A DNA stretch of 38,771 nucleotides from Bacteroidota bacterium (GTDB taxonomy: Bacteria > Bacteroidota > Bacteroidia > Flavobacteriales_D > Sanyastnellaceae): contig JAQCJQ010000010.1 in NCBI GenBank assembly GCA_027593035.1, forward strand, positions 1 to 38,771. The letters run 5' to 3'. The notes beneath the pieces were generated by a model. That model was given only the letters and a program-made list of their open reading frames with translations, was not told where the DNA came from and did no database searches. The position numbers were made by a program, and so were the translations under genes. Below are positions 20,139 to 28,931 of this stretch, piece by piece (position 1 is the stretch's first letter; each line of letters opens with the position of its first letter).

Positions 20139-21475
20139 ATTCTAAGATTTTTCAATTGGTGGGCATTGGCTTGGTTTTGATCCAGGGCTCTTCGTTAGAA
20201 TCCATGGCGCAAACGGGAGTCCGTTCCTTGAACAAGCAAGAAGCGGTCGCCCTGGCGTTGAATCAGAATTTTGGCATTCAATTGGCTCTGAAAAGGGCAG
20301 AACAGGCATCGGTCAATACGGGTTGGGGTGCCGCAGGTGCTTTGCCGCAGATTGGTGTTTCCACGGCGGCCTCAAGTACGATAAGCGATCAACGTGAAAA
20401 CCCCACATCCTTCATTCAAGAACGGCTGGAATCAGATGCATTGAATGCAGGTGCCCAGCTGAATTGGACCCTGTTTGATGGGATGCGCATGTTTGCGAAC
20501 AAACAGGCATTGGATGTTCTGGCGGAACAAGCTGAAGGCCAAGTCCACCTCGTGGTGGAACAAACGGTGGTTGCGGTGCTGATGGCTTACGATGACGTTT
20601 TGATTCAATTGGCTGTGGAGGAGGTGTTGCGGAACTCGCTAGCCGTTTCGGCGGAGCGCCTCAGTCGCCTAGAGTCCGCTCAGGAATGGGGAGGGGCAAG
20701 GGCGTTTGACCGGCTTCAAATTCAGAACGCTTTGTTTACCGACAGCTTGGCTTTGATACAGCAGGGCCTGTCGCGTGAAGTGGCCATGCACAACTTCAGT
20801 CGTCTTTTAGGAGGTTCAGAATGGTCCGATTGGAAACTCACATCGCCCTTGGACCAGCCCCTTGAAAATGGCGGTTGGGATGCAATCAAGTCGTCTGTTT
20901 TGCGTGATGCAACGGCCATTCGAAATGCCATGCTATCGCGTGAATTGGCCAATGTCGGAATTGCTCAAGCGGAGTCCGGCTTGTTTCCCATGGTGCAGTT
21001 GTCTTCGAGCTTTGGCGACCAGCGAAGCACATTTGCGGCGGGCGATTTGTCGGGTGAGGGGCGGAGTCAAAACCTAGCAGCCAATCTATCGTTGAATTTC
21101 AATGTTTTCAATGGCGGAGCCACCCGTCGAGCCATTCAACAGGCCAAAATTCAAATGGAAGTTGCAGATTTGGACTTCGCTGACCAACAACGTGAGGTGT
21201 TGCTTTTGGCGCGCACGGCAACAGATCGGATGGCCGCGCAAGCTTCCGTTCATCAGTTGGCCCTCCGAATGGCACAGAATGCTGCTGAACTGCTCGAAAT
21301 GGGGCGTGACCGGTTGGAATTTGGAGCCATCAATTCCTTGGATTTCCGTGAATTGCAAGTCGGATTGCAGCGGGCCGAGATGGAGGTGCTCCGAACACAG
21401 CAAGCGTGGAGCGCCGCTCAATTGGACTTGAAACGATTGCAGGGATTTTGGAACGGTACCATCGAATGGCAATGA
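20135..21475 (+). CDS. TolC-family outer-membrane efflux channel
   Basis: The 446-residue protein has a signal peptide (cleaved near S-M-A-Q) and two long helical repeats rich in Ala, Gln, Leu and Glu, the normal TolC layout. It includes the L-N-K-Q-E-A-V-A-L-A-L-N-Q-N start of the first repeat and L-S-L-N-F-N-V-F-N-G-G near the second strand pair. It overlaps the pump gene by 4 nt and completes the tripartite system. A second TolC-like gene lies at 31976-33457. Confidence 0.93.
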   Translation: MNSKIFQLVGIGLVLIQGSSLESMAQTGVRSLNKQEAVALALNQNFGIQLALKRAEQASVNTGWGAAGALPQIGVSTAASSTISDQRENPTSFIQERLESDALNAGAQLNWTLFDGMRMFANKQALDVLAEQAEGQVHLVVEQTVVAVLMAYDDVLIQLAVEEVLRNSLAVSAERLSRLESAQEWGGARAFDRLQIQNALFTDSLALIQQGLSREVAMHNFSRLLGGSEWSDWKLTSPLDQPLENGGWDAIKSSVLRDATAIRNAMLSRELANVGIAQAESGLFPMVQLSSSFGDQRSTFAAGDLSGEGRSQNLAANLSLNFNVFNGGATRRAIQQAKIQMEVADLDFADQQREVLLLARTATDRMAAQASVHQLALRMAQNAAELLEMGRDRLEFGAINSLDFRELQVGLQRAEMEVLRTQQAWSAAQLDLKRLQGFWNGTIEWQ

Positions 21476-21488
21476 AAGTGAATAGCCG

Positions 21489-22808
21489 ATGAGTGAAATC
21501 CCCCCAACTTCTTCGATAAAACTGTTGCTGATTGCCTACTATTGGCCACCGTCAGGAGGAATGGGGGTGCAACGTTGGTTGAGAATGTCGAGTCACTTAG
21601 TCCGTTCAGGAGTGGAGGTTCATGTGCTAACCTTGGATCCGGAATCGGCACATTATCCGATCAGCGATTCTTCGTTGCTGAAGGAGGTTGACCCCCGGGT
21701 ACATGTTACGCGTGTGCACGCATTCAACCCGTTCAGAATTGCCAAGAAACTGCTTGGAAAGAGGGTTCCTCAAACCGGATTTTCCTCCGAAGGGAAGTCT
21801 AATTTTTGGCTAAAAGGGATTACCTCTTTGCGCAGCCATCTTTTCATACCGGATCCAAGAAAAACCTGGAATCGGAAGGCGTTAGCAGCGGCTAAGGCGA
21901 TCATCGATGAGCATGGCATCCAATTCGTTGTCACAACAGGCCCACCTCAAAGTGTTCACCTGATTGGTCATGCGTTAAAGAAATCCCGATCGATCCATTG
22001 GATCGCTGATTTCCGAGATCCTTGGACTGATGTGTTTTACTACGCGAAGCTCCAACACAGCGCACTCAGTCGATTTTTTGACAAACGAATGGAGCGGTTG
22101 GTACTTTGCGGGGCGGACGCTGTTGTGACGGTTACGCCGGGTTTTATGAGGTTGCTTTCAGAAAAAGTACCGCTTGAACAGCGTAAAAAGTTTTCTGTCA
22201 TCACCAATGGCTATGAAGGTGAGGAAATGATGGCGCCTAGGCATGAACCTAAGACGGCATTCAAGATTTTATATACGGGCACCTTAATTGAGTCGTACCA
22301 ACCTGAAGCATTCTTTGAATCTATAAACAGGATTATTTCAGAATTCCCAGCGATTGAAGTGCGAATTATTGGGGCTGTTTCCAACTCCTATCAACAGAAA
22401 TTGATTGAGCGTTTCCCCTTCGTTCAATTTGACGGCGTGTTGGCTCATGAAGTGGTTATCAAAAGGCAGAAAACTGCGAATGCGTTACTATTGGTAGGGC
22501 CAGAAGGCGCGCAACACAACGGGATTGTCCCAGGAAAGCTCTATGAGTATTTGTGTACGGGTGTCCCAATTGTATACATAGGTCGTGAAGATTCCGATGT
22601 CGGAGCAATTCTAACTTCCTGCTCAGCAGGAAGGACTTTTCAGAGGAAGGGACATGAAGATGAGATGGATGAATTCAACAGATCATTGGTCACGAACGAC
22701 CAGAGCTTGCTTCGGCATGAGCCCAATTGGACTCAGATTCAAAAATTCAGAAGAGACCATGTCGCGTTGGAGTTTCTCCAACTGATTCACTCGATGCAAA
22801 AAGCTTGA
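21489..22808 (+). CDS. GT4-type glycosyltransferase
   Basis: The 439-residue protein has the N-terminal GT4 signature A-Y-Y-W-P-P-S-G-G-M-G-V-Q-R-W (16-30), the D-F-R-D-P-W segment (174-179), I-L-Y-T-G-T-L at the start of the second Rossmann domain, and G-I-V-P-G-K-L-Y-E-Y-L for nucleotide-sugar binding. It would add a sugar to a lipid-linked or surface glycan. It lies 13 nt after the TolC-like gene, so it may be co-transcribed with the efflux operon, although its role fits better with the convergent gmd gene. Its sequence is visibly richer in A+T than its neighbours, which could reflect exchange of surface-glycan genes. Confidence 0.9.
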   Translation: MSEIPPTSSIKLLLIAYYWPPSGGMGVQRWLRMSSHLVRSGVEVHVLTLDPESAHYPISDSSLLKEVDPRVHVTRVHAFNPFRIAKKLLGKRVPQTGFSSEGKSNFWLKGITSLRSHLFIPDPRKTWNRKALAAAKAIIDEHGIQFVVTTGPPQSVHLIGHALKKSRSIHWIADFRDPWTDVFYYAKLQHSALSRFFDKRMERLVLCGADAVVTVTPGFMRLLSEKVPLEQRKKFSVITNGYEGEEMMAPRHEPKTAFKILYTGTLIESYQPEAFFESINRIISEFPAIEVRIIGAVSNSYQQKLIERFPFVQFDGVLAHEVVIKRQKTANALLLVGPEGAQHNGIVPGKLYEYLCTGVPIVYIGREDSDVGAILTSCSAGRTFQRKGHEDEMDEFNRSLVTNDQSLLRHEPNWTQIQKFRRDHVALEFLQLIHSMQKA

Positions 22809-22832
22809 GTTTCACCAAAGCGACCGAAGGAC

Positions 22833-23918
22833 TCACTCGTACTGATTGAGCACGTCGTGCCCACCATCACGCAAATACTTGTTGCGCTCGAACAGTGTGA
22901 TGTCAGACTCCATCATTTCCTTGCAGAGCTCTTCAAGCGTGTAGGTGGCTTCCCAGCCCAAGACTCTTTTGGCCTTCGAGGCATCTCCGACGAGCAGGGC
23001 CACTTCGGCCGGGCGGAAATAGCGCGGATCCACTTGAACCAGTACATCGCCCGTTTCTTGGCAAATGCCTTGTTCGTTGACGCCTTCTCCTTTCCATTCC
23101 AATGTCTTTCCAACGTGGGCGAACGCCATGTTGACAAATTCGCGGATCGGCACCGTACGGCCTGTGGCCAAAACATAATCATCAGGAGTGTCCTGCTGGA
23201 GCATTCTCCACATGCCCTCCACATAGTCTTTGGCGTGTCCCCAATCGCGTTTTGCATCCAAATTCCCCAAATACAAACGGTCCAACAGGCCCAAGTGAAT
23301 TTGAGCCACGGCACGGGTAATTTTCCGGGTCACAAACGTCTCTCCACGCAATGGGCTTTCGTGGTTGAATAAAATGCCATTGGAGGCATGCATACCGTAT
23401 GATTCCCGGTAGTTTTTGACAATCCAAAACCCGTATAATTTGGCGACGCCATAGGGGCTTCTCGGATAGAACGGAGTGGTTTCACTCTGCGGGGTTTCTT
23501 GCACCAAACCGTACAGTTCGGACGTGGAGGCCTGGTAGAATCGACACGTTTTCTCCATGCCCAAAATCCGCATCGCCTCCAAAATCCGCAGGGTGCCGAT
23601 GCCATCGACGTTGGCTGTGTATTCAGGCGTGTCGAAGCTCACGGCCACATGGCTCATGGCGGCGAGGTTGTAAATTTCATCGGGCTGGACCTCTTGGATG
23701 ATGCGGATCAAATTGGTCGAGTCCGTCAAATCGCCATAGTGTAGCTTCAGACGAATGCCCGAATCGTGGGGATCCTGGTACAAGTGGTCAATGCGGTCGG
23801 TATTGAGCAACGAAGCTCTTCGCTTCACTCCGTGAACTTCGTAGCCCTTTTCAAGCAATAATTCCGTCAAATAGGCTCCGTCTTGTCCTGTAATCCCAGT
23901 GATCAATGCCTTTTTCAT
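22833..23918 (-). CDS. gmd: GDP-mannose 4,6-dehydratase
   Basis: The 361-residue protein begins with the NADP-binding G-I-T-G-Q-D-G (8-14), has the catalytic T132 within S-T-S-E-L-Y-G, the Y156-x-x-x-K160 pair, and the family's [16 protein letters not shown] segment near 184-199. It converts GDP-mannose to GDP-4-keto-6-deoxymannose, the precursor of GDP-fucose, GDP-rhamnose and GDP-perosamine for surface polysaccharides. No downstream reductase (fcl or rmd) is present next to it. It lies 45 nt downstream of the ABC exporter gene and converges with the glycosyltransferase gene (24 nt between stops, no clear hairpin). Confidence 0.97.
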   Translation of the reverse strand: MKKALITGITGQDGAYLTELLLEKGYEVHGVKRRASLLNTDRIDHLYQDPHDSGIRLKLHYGDLTDSTNLIRIIQEVQPDEIYNLAAMSHVAVSFDTPEYTANVDGIGTLRILEAMRILGMEKTCRFYQASTSELYGLVQETPQSETTPFYPRSPYGVAKLYGFWIVKNYRESYGMHASNGILFNHESPLRGETFVTRKITRAVAQIHLGLLDRLYLGNLDAKRDWGHAKDYVEGMWRMLQQDTPDDYVLATGRTVPIREFVNMAFAHVGKTLEWKGEGVNEQGICQETGDVLVQVDPRYFRPAEVALLVGDASKAKRVLGWEATYTLEELCKEMMESDITLFERNKYLRDGGHDVLNQYE

Positions 23919-23963
23919 GGTGCGCTTAATGAAGTCTCAAATTACGATAGCGTTGCCGCTAAT

Positions 23964-25826
23964 TCAAGCCATCCCAATCTCCTGGTTTTCTACCAAGCGG
24001 AAATAGGGGCCCTGCGCGGCCATTAAGTCTTCATGATTGCCCCATTCTTGAATGGCGCCATTGGTGATTACAGCAATCCGATCTGCGCTGCGAATGGTGC
24101 TGAGTCGGTGCGCAATGATCAAGCTGCTGCGACCGTGCATGAGCACATCCAAGGCTTTTTGAACCTCCAGTTCACTGGTTGAGTCGAGCGCACTGGTGGC
24201 TTCGTCAAGTATGAGGATGTCGGGATTGCGCAAAATGGCGCGCGCGATGGCGATCCGTTGACGCTGACCTCCAGAAAGCTGCACGCCACGTTCGCCTACC
24301 AAGGTGTCGAATCCTTCCGGAAAGGATGCAATGAATTCTTTGGCATTCGCTTTTTCAGCGGCGCCCATGATCTCTGCCTCCGTAGCAGAAGGCTTGCCAT
24401 AGGCGATGTTGCTCCGGATGTCCCCCCCAAAAAGAATGACATCTTGTGGAACGAAGGCGACGCGTTTTCGGTAGGAGGTCAAGGGGAAAGAAGCCAGCGG
24501 TTGGCCATCAATCAAAATTTCCCCGCTCACGGGATCGTGAAAGCGGAGCAAAAGCGAAGCAATGGTCGATTTCCCGGCTCCTGAAGGACCTACGAGGGCA
24601 ATGCGTTCGCCGGGAGCAATGTCCAGATCGACCCCGCTTAACACATTGATGTCTTCTCGATTGGGATAATGAAACTGAACATTCTTGAATTGAACACGGC
24701 CTTTCAACTTCAAATCGACGAGCGTGTCTGAACGCGTGTCGACCGGTTCTTGAGGCTCGTCCATGAGTTCCATCAGGCTCTCGATGGCACCCAGCCCTTT
24801 CTGCAGGGCTGAGAATTGCGCAGCAATTCCGCCTATCGATCCGGCGACCAATCCCGTCATCAAGAGGAAGGTAAAGAAATGTTCACTGGCCAAACCTCCG
24901 CTGGCCATCAGGTCAGCCCCTTTGAAAATAACGAGGGTGATGGCCCCGAAAATGAACAGAATGATGAAAGAAGCAAATGCTCCGCGCCAAATAGCCCCTT
25001 TTAAAGCGAGGGTTCGGATGTTGTGAATGCTGACCCCGTAACGCAACAGTTCCAGGGCTTCGTTGGCAAAGCTCTTCACGCTAATGATGCCCGTGAGTGT
25101 CTCTTGCACGATGGTGTTGGAGTCTGCTACTTGATCTTGGGTACGCTTGGATAAGGTCCGAATGAAACGTCCGAATAAAATGGCCGCAATGATCATGACG
25201 GGCAGTGTGGCCAACATCAGCAGTGTCAACGTGACCGAAAAATACAACAAGGCCAAAACCCCGCCAATGATGAGAATCACCTGCCTGAGCAATTCCGCTA
25301 TGGTGGTGGTGAAAATGTCCTGTATGGCTGTGATGTCGGCGGATACTCGGCTGTTCAAATCGCCCACTCTTCGCGTATCAAAAAACCGCATCGGCATGCG
25401 CACAATGGCTTCAAAGGCATCGCTTCGCATGTCCCGCATCATATCTTCGGTCATCCGCGCAAACAAAACCACTCGTACGAAACTCAGGGTGGCTTGAACA
25501 AACAAGACCACCAAAATTGCCCATCCGATGCTCGCCAAGTTGGTCATGTCGATGTTCAATGCTTGCATCGGCGATGCCAACTGAGCAGGACCTTCTCCCA
25601 TTGTTCCAACACCTCCGAGTTGTCCCCACAAACGGGTCACGAGCAACGTCAGGATGCCACTGGCGCTGATGATCAAAATACCGAGAGCGTAGCCCCAAGC
25701 GTGAGGACGCAAATAGGTGCCCATTTTGCCCAGTGCACCCCAGTTCTTCCAACTGAATTTGCGTCCCTCCTCGTTTCCCTTCTCCGCGCCCATTTTGGGT
25801 GATTCTTGCCGTCCACTTTTCGCCAT
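23964..25826 (-). CDS. ABC exporter, fused membrane and ATPase domains (MsbA-like)
   Basis: This 620-residue half-transporter has six predicted membrane helices (about residues 45-330) followed by an ATPase domain with Walker A G-P-S-G-A-G-K-S (413-420), signature L-S-G-G-Q (517-521), Walker B L-I-L-D-E (538-542) and switch H573. It would work as a homodimer, exporting a lipid, peptide or drug. Placement before gmd fits envelope biogenesis, but the substrate is unknown. The ATG at 25826 is preceded on the minus strand by TAATTTCG (25831-25838), one base off the -7 consensus, only 4 nt from the start codon. Confidence 0.94.
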   Translation of the reverse strand: MAKSGRQESPKMGAEKGNEEGRKFSWKNWGALGKMGTYLRPHAWGYALGILIISASGILTLLVTRLWGQLGGVGTMGEGPAQLASPMQALNIDMTNLASIGWAILVVLFVQATLSFVRVVLFARMTEDMMRDMRSDAFEAIVRMPMRFFDTRRVGDLNSRVSADITAIQDIFTTTIAELLRQVILIIGGVLALLYFSVTLTLLMLATLPVMIIAAILFGRFIRTLSKRTQDQVADSNTIVQETLTGIISVKSFANEALELLRYGVSIHNIRTLALKGAIWRGAFASFIILFIFGAITLVIFKGADLMASGGLASEHFFTFLLMTGLVAGSIGGIAAQFSALQKGLGAIESLMELMDEPQEPVDTRSDTLVDLKLKGRVQFKNVQFHYPNREDINVLSGVDLDIAPGERIALVGPSGAGKSTIASLLLRFHDPVSGEILIDGQPLASFPLTSYRKRVAFVPQDVILFGGDIRSNIAYGKPSATEAEIMGAAEKANAKEFIASFPEGFDTLVGERGVQLSGGQRQRIAIARAILRNPDILILDEATSALDSTSELEVQKALDVLMHGRSSLIIAHRLSTIRSADRIAVITNGAIQEWGNHEDLMAAQGPYFRLVENQEIGMA

Positions 25827-25880
25827 GGAGCGAAATTACGTCCGAATTGGGGTTTACATTGTAATCTTTGTGTCAAGCAA

Positions 25881-25911
25881 TTTGGAAGCACGCAATCTGT
25901 GACTATCTTTG
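25881..25911 (+). promoter_or_regulatory. rpmH promoter (Bacteroidota TTTG / TAnnTTTG type)
   Basis: TTTG at 25881-25884 and an exact TATCTTTG at 25904-25911 are 19 nt apart, matching the primary sigma factor consensus of Bacteroidota. The transcript would begin near 25917, leaving a leader of about 40 nt before the rpmH ATG at 25958. Expression has not been seen, only the motif. Confidence 0.65.
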
Positions 25912-25957
25912 CCGTCCTGAATTTGGGTGGTTGCATCCACCGAAACACTGACGCATT

Positions 25958-26125
25958 ATGAAAAGGACATTCCAACCCTCTGTACGCAAGCGACGCAGTA
26001 AGCACGGCTTCCGCAAGCGCATGGCATCTGCCAATGGACGCAACGTATTGAGTGCTCGACGGGCGAAAGGCCGGACAAAATTGTCGGTGAGTACGGAACG
26101 ACGCCACAAAGGCATCGAGCGTTGA
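25958..26125 (+). CDS. rpmH: 50S ribosomal protein L34
   Basis: This is a 55-residue, strongly basic protein. It starts M-K-R-T-F-Q-P-S and continues with [24 protein letters not shown], the invariant L34 core. The ribosomal large subunit needs it for assembly near the exit-tunnel region. It stands alone between a promoter and a terminator; rnpA, which follows rpmH in many bacteria, is not next to it. The tail ([11 protein letters not shown]) is a few residues longer than common L34 proteins. Confidence 0.97.
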   Translation: MKRTFQPSVRKRRSKHGFRKRMASANGRNVLSARRAKGRTKLSVSTERRHKGIER

Positions 26126-26184
26126 TCGCGTTAGCATAGGAAATCCAAGCCTCCACGAGGCATTGAACAGACGATATAGACCAG

Positions 26185-26214
26185 AAGAGGAGTCCCCGGG
26201 CTCCTCTTTTTTTG
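26185..26214 (+). terminator. Rho-independent terminator after rpmH
   Basis: AAGAGGAG (26185-26192) pairs with CTCCTCTT (26201-26208) around the loop TCCCCGGG, and a run of seven T lies at 26207-26213. It ends 60-90 nt after the rpmH stop. On the minus strand there is no T run after the hairpin, so it should act only for rpmH. Confidence 0.85.
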
Positions 26215-26252
26215 TGCCTTGGAATTCAATGTGCGCGCCTGTCCGTAGCGAT

Positions 26253-26939
26253 TCAGACGAACTCTGCCTCCAAGGGGCCGCAGCACAGCCAGATCCTAGC
26301 ACCATTGGAAGGTGACCGCTGCGCCGAGACTTTCCAATGAAAACTCCGGCTTTGAACATGTCCTTCGATGGTCCAAAACGAAGCCGATTCAGGATCCCAA
26401 GTGGTCGGCAACGCGACGCGAAGATCGCGTCTGAAATCCAACCCGGGACCGAACGCTTTGAACATGGATTCTTTGATGGTCCACAAAGCAGAGAGGCGAG
26501 ATAGGGACGATTCAGCAGTGCCTTCATCAGGGCTGAGCACGCGGTGAGCCACCGTTCTCAAGGCCTCACGTTCGCCTTCGATATCGCAGCCAATAGCGCC
26601 GGAACCGATGGTGACCAGGGCATGGCACAGGCCTTCCTCGGTGGAATGGGCGATGGCAATGGCCTGTTGTGCCATGCCGACATCTTCACTTTGAATGATT
26701 GGTTTACGCTGGGCATCGTGTACGATTTGCATCTGATGCGCTTCCCAGCCCATGCGCTTCAGAACAACATCCACAGCATAGTGCTCCAATTGTCGGTGCG
26801 CAGGCAGCGCAGCGACGTCCCGTTCTGGAAACCGCCCCTGACTTTTCGCCCACAAAAGCAATGCTGTAGCGTCGGCCTGGACGGCCAATGCAAGGGCCAA
26901 TGGAGCGGATGAGGTGAAGAATGGACGGATCAAAGGCAT
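26253..26939 (-). CDS. Sfp-type 4'-phosphopantetheinyl transferase
   Basis: The 228-residue protein carries the superfamily motifs I-G-C-D-I-E (116-121, metal-binding D119 and E121) and W-T-I-K-E-S-M-F-K-A (153-162). It transfers phosphopantetheine from CoA to a Ser of a carrier protein. No carrier-protein or synthase gene is in the window, so the partner is unknown. The reading frame stays open upstream to 27347, but that would overlap ahcY completely; the ATG at 26939-26937 is the sensible start. A 9-bp inverted repeat lies 26 nt upstream. Confidence 0.87.
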   Translation of the reverse strand: MPLIRPFFTSSAPLALALAVQADATALLLWAKSQGRFPERDVAALPAHRQLEHYAVDVVLKRMGWEAHQMQIVHDAQRKPIIQSEDVGMAQQAIAIAHSTEEGLCHALVTIGSGAIGCDIEGEREALRTVAHRVLSPDEGTAESSLSRLSALWTIKESMFKAFGPGLDFRRDLRVALPTTWDPESASFWTIEGHVQSRSFHWKVSAQRSPSNGARIWLCCGPLEAEFV

Positions 26940-26964
26940 GGATTGCAAAGAATTGGCTTGGAAC

Positions 26965-26997
26965 GATTGAACCTTCTCGCTGCAGACCGGTTCAATC
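26965..26997. promoter_or_regulatory. Inverted repeat in the PPTase/ahcY divergent intergenic region
   Basis: GATTGAACC (26965-26973) and GGTTCAATC (26989-26997) are perfect inverted copies with 15 nt between them. The site lies in the 89-nt space between two divergent starts, a position expected for an operator. No known regulator is recognised for this half-site. Confidence 0.4.
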
Positions 26998-27028
26998 TTC
27001 GTAATTTTAACTTTCGAAAATAGAAAGC

Positions 27029-28348
27029 ATGAGCACGAGTTTGACAACAGAGAGATTGCCTTACAAAGTAAAGGACATTGCACTCGCAGAGTGGGGACGG
27101 AAGGAAATCCGTTTGGCCGAAGCCGAAATGCCTGGATTGATGGCCTTGCGGGCGAAGCACGGTGCTGACAAACCATTGAAAGGAGCGCGCATTGCGGGTT
27201 GTCTTCACATGACCATTCAAACGGCGGTGTTGATCGAGACGCTGGTGGAGTTGGGAGCCGATGTGACCTGGTCTTCTTGCAACATTTTCTCGACGCAGGA
27301 TCATGCGGCAGCGGCGATTGCTGCGGCGGGTGTTCCCGTATACGCATGGAAAGGCATGAACGAAGAAGAATTTGAGTGGTGCATCCGACAAACCATTTTC
27401 TTTGGTGAAGACCGCCAGCAATTGAACATGATTCTGGACGATGGAGGGGATTTGACCAACATGGTGTTGGATGAATACCCGGAGCTAGCGGAAGGAATCA
27501 ATGGGCTTTCTGAAGAAACGACTACAGGGGTGCTGCGTCTTTATGACCGCATGAAAGCAGGGACTTTGCCGATGCCCGCAATCAATGTCAATGACTCTGT
27601 CACCAAGTCCAAGTTCGACAACAAATACGGATGCCGTGAATCTGCTGTGGACGCCATTCGCAGAGCCACGGATATCATGATGGCAGGTAAGGTAGCGGTG
27701 GTAGCAGGGTATGGAGACGTGGGTAAAGGAACAGCGGAATCACTGCGCAGCGCAGGCTGTCGGGTTATGGTGACTGAGATCGACCCCATTTGTGCTTTGC
27801 AAGCTGCGATGGACGGTTACGAGGTGAAGCGCATGGCGGATGCCGTGAAAGAATGTGACATCATCGTCACTGCTACGGGCAATAAGGACATCATTTACGG
27901 CGAGCATTTCGAGCAAATGAAGGACAAGGCCATTGTATGTAACATTGGTCACTTTGACAATGAAATTGATGTGGCTTGGTTGAACAATCACCCCAGTGCG
28001 ACCAAGGATACCATCAAGCCGCAAGTCGATCTGTACAACCTCAACGGGAAAGACATCATTTTGCTGGCCGAAGGTCGCCTGGTGAATTTGGGTTGTGCTA
28101 CAGGCCACCCCAGTTTCGTGATGTCCAACTCGTTTACCAACCAAACTTTGGCACAATTGGAGCTATGGACCAATGCGTCAGCCTACAAGAACGAAGTGGT
28201 GACCTTGCCCAAGGTCTTAGATGAGGAAGTTGCTCGCTTGCACTTGGATAAAATCAACGTTGTTTTGGAGACGCTGTCTCAGGAACAGGCCGATTACATT
28301 GGAGTCCCAGTCAACGGTCCTTTCAAGTCGGATTTGTACCGCTACTGA
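27029..28348 (+). CDS. ahcY: Adenosylhomocysteinase (S-adenosylhomocysteine hydrolase)
   Basis: The 439-residue enzyme shows C-L-H-M-T-I-Q-T (58-65), [11 protein letters not shown] (81-91), S-V-T-K-S-K-F-D-N (190-198, catalytic K193 and D197), NAD-binding G-Y-G-D-V-G-K-G (227-234) and the usual C-terminal Y-R-Y. It splits S-adenosylhomocysteine into adenosine and homocysteine and so keeps methylation reactions running. Length is normal for the short bacterial form. It is followed after 8 nt by the exosortase gene, an unusual operon partner. A near-consensus -7 TAACTTTC lies at 27008-27015, very close to the ATG. Confidence 0.98.
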   Translation: MSTSLTTERLPYKVKDIALAEWGRKEIRLAEAEMPGLMALRAKHGADKPLKGARIAGCLHMTIQTAVLIETLVELGADVTWSSCNIFSTQDHAAAAIAAAGVPVYAWKGMNEEEFEWCIRQTIFFGEDRQQLNMILDDGGDLTNMVLDEYPELAEGINGLSEETTTGVLRLYDRMKAGTLPMPAINVNDSVTKSKFDNKYGCRESAVDAIRRATDIMMAGKVAVVAGYGDVGKGTAESLRSAGCRVMVTEIDPICALQAAMDGYEVKRMADAVKECDIIVTATGNKDIIYGEHFEQMKDKAIVCNIGHFDNEIDVAWLNNHPSATKDTIKPQVDLYNLNGKDIILLAEGRLVNLGCATGHPSFVMSNSFTNQTLAQLELWTNASAYKNEVVTLPKVLDEEVARLHLDKINVVLETLSQEQADYIGVPVNGPFKSDLYRY

Positions 28349-28356
28349 TCATTCGG

Positions 28357-28929
28357 ATGGGAGCCATCCAGCAATTGAAAGAATTCGTCCGGTCACAGCC
28401 GGACGTTTTTCGTTTTCTGGTGTTGGGTTTTGGCGGGTACATCGTTTGGCATCTCAGCTATGAAGAATTCCTGAAGCCCGCCACGTTCATGGACGAATAT
28501 GTCACAGAGAGCCTCATTGTGATCACGGAGTGGGCCTTGGATTGGCTGGGCTATGGGTTGAATGCGCATTTCCAAATCATGGATGAAGCATTCCGAACCC
28601 GCGTGGGAATTGAGGGAGCGGCCGGCGTGTTCGTGGGTCCGTCGTGCGACGGGGTGGTGTTGTTTGCCCTCTTTACCATCTTCATTGCGTCGTTTCCTGG
28701 GAATTGGAAGCGCAAGGCTTGGTTCATCCCCATAGGCATTGCAGTCTTGCACGCTGCCAATGCTTTTCGGATCATTTGCCTGCTCATGATCCAATTGTAC
28801 TGGCCTTCGGCATTGGAGTTCAACCACGATTATACCTTCACGGTGTTTGTCTACGGCATCATCTTCGCCCTATGGTACCTCTATGCCGTGCGTCACACGG
28901 GCATCCGTTGGGGGCGGTTCATTCAATAG
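28357..28929 (+). CDS. Exosortase/archaeosortase-family membrane protease (XrtX/XrtF-like)
   Basis: The 190-residue protein has several membrane helices and the three catalytic landmarks of exosortases: Cys in G-P-S-C97-D-G-V, Arg in N-A-F-R138-I, and His in F-N-H157-D-Y. Exosortases recognise a short C-terminal sorting tail on exported proteins, cut it and pass the product on, by analogy with sortases. Bacteroidota have small exosortase types coupled to one dedicated membrane protein; the next gene, 2 nt downstream, fits that pattern. The subtype name is my best guess. No substrate with a recognisable exosortase tail is in the window. Confidence 0.85.
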   Translation: MGAIQQLKEFVRSQPDVFRFLVLGFGGYIVWHLSYEEFLKPATFMDEYVTESLIVITEWALDWLGYGLNAHFQIMDEAFRTRVGIEGAAGVFVGPSCDGVVLFALFTIFIASFPGNWKRKAWFIPIGIAVLHAANAFRIICLLMIQLYWPSALEFNHDYTFTVFVYGIIFALWYLYAVRHTGIRWGRFIQ

Positions 28930-28931
28930 GG

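Noticed and set aside
25871-25905. An E. coli-like TTGACA on the minus strand upstream of the ABC exporter
   Set aside because: Bacteroidota primary sigma factors do not use the TTGACA/TATAAT pattern and no matching -10 is present at the right distance.
26940-27347. N-terminal extension of the phosphopantetheinyl transferase frame
   Set aside because: It would overlap ahcY, whose identity is certain, and the added residues are Ser/Pro/Arg-rich with no resemblance to the family.
28644-28931. Upstream extension of the exosortase-partner frame
   Set aside because: It overlaps the exosortase coding region out of frame; the ATG at 28932 is followed directly by a normal first membrane segment.
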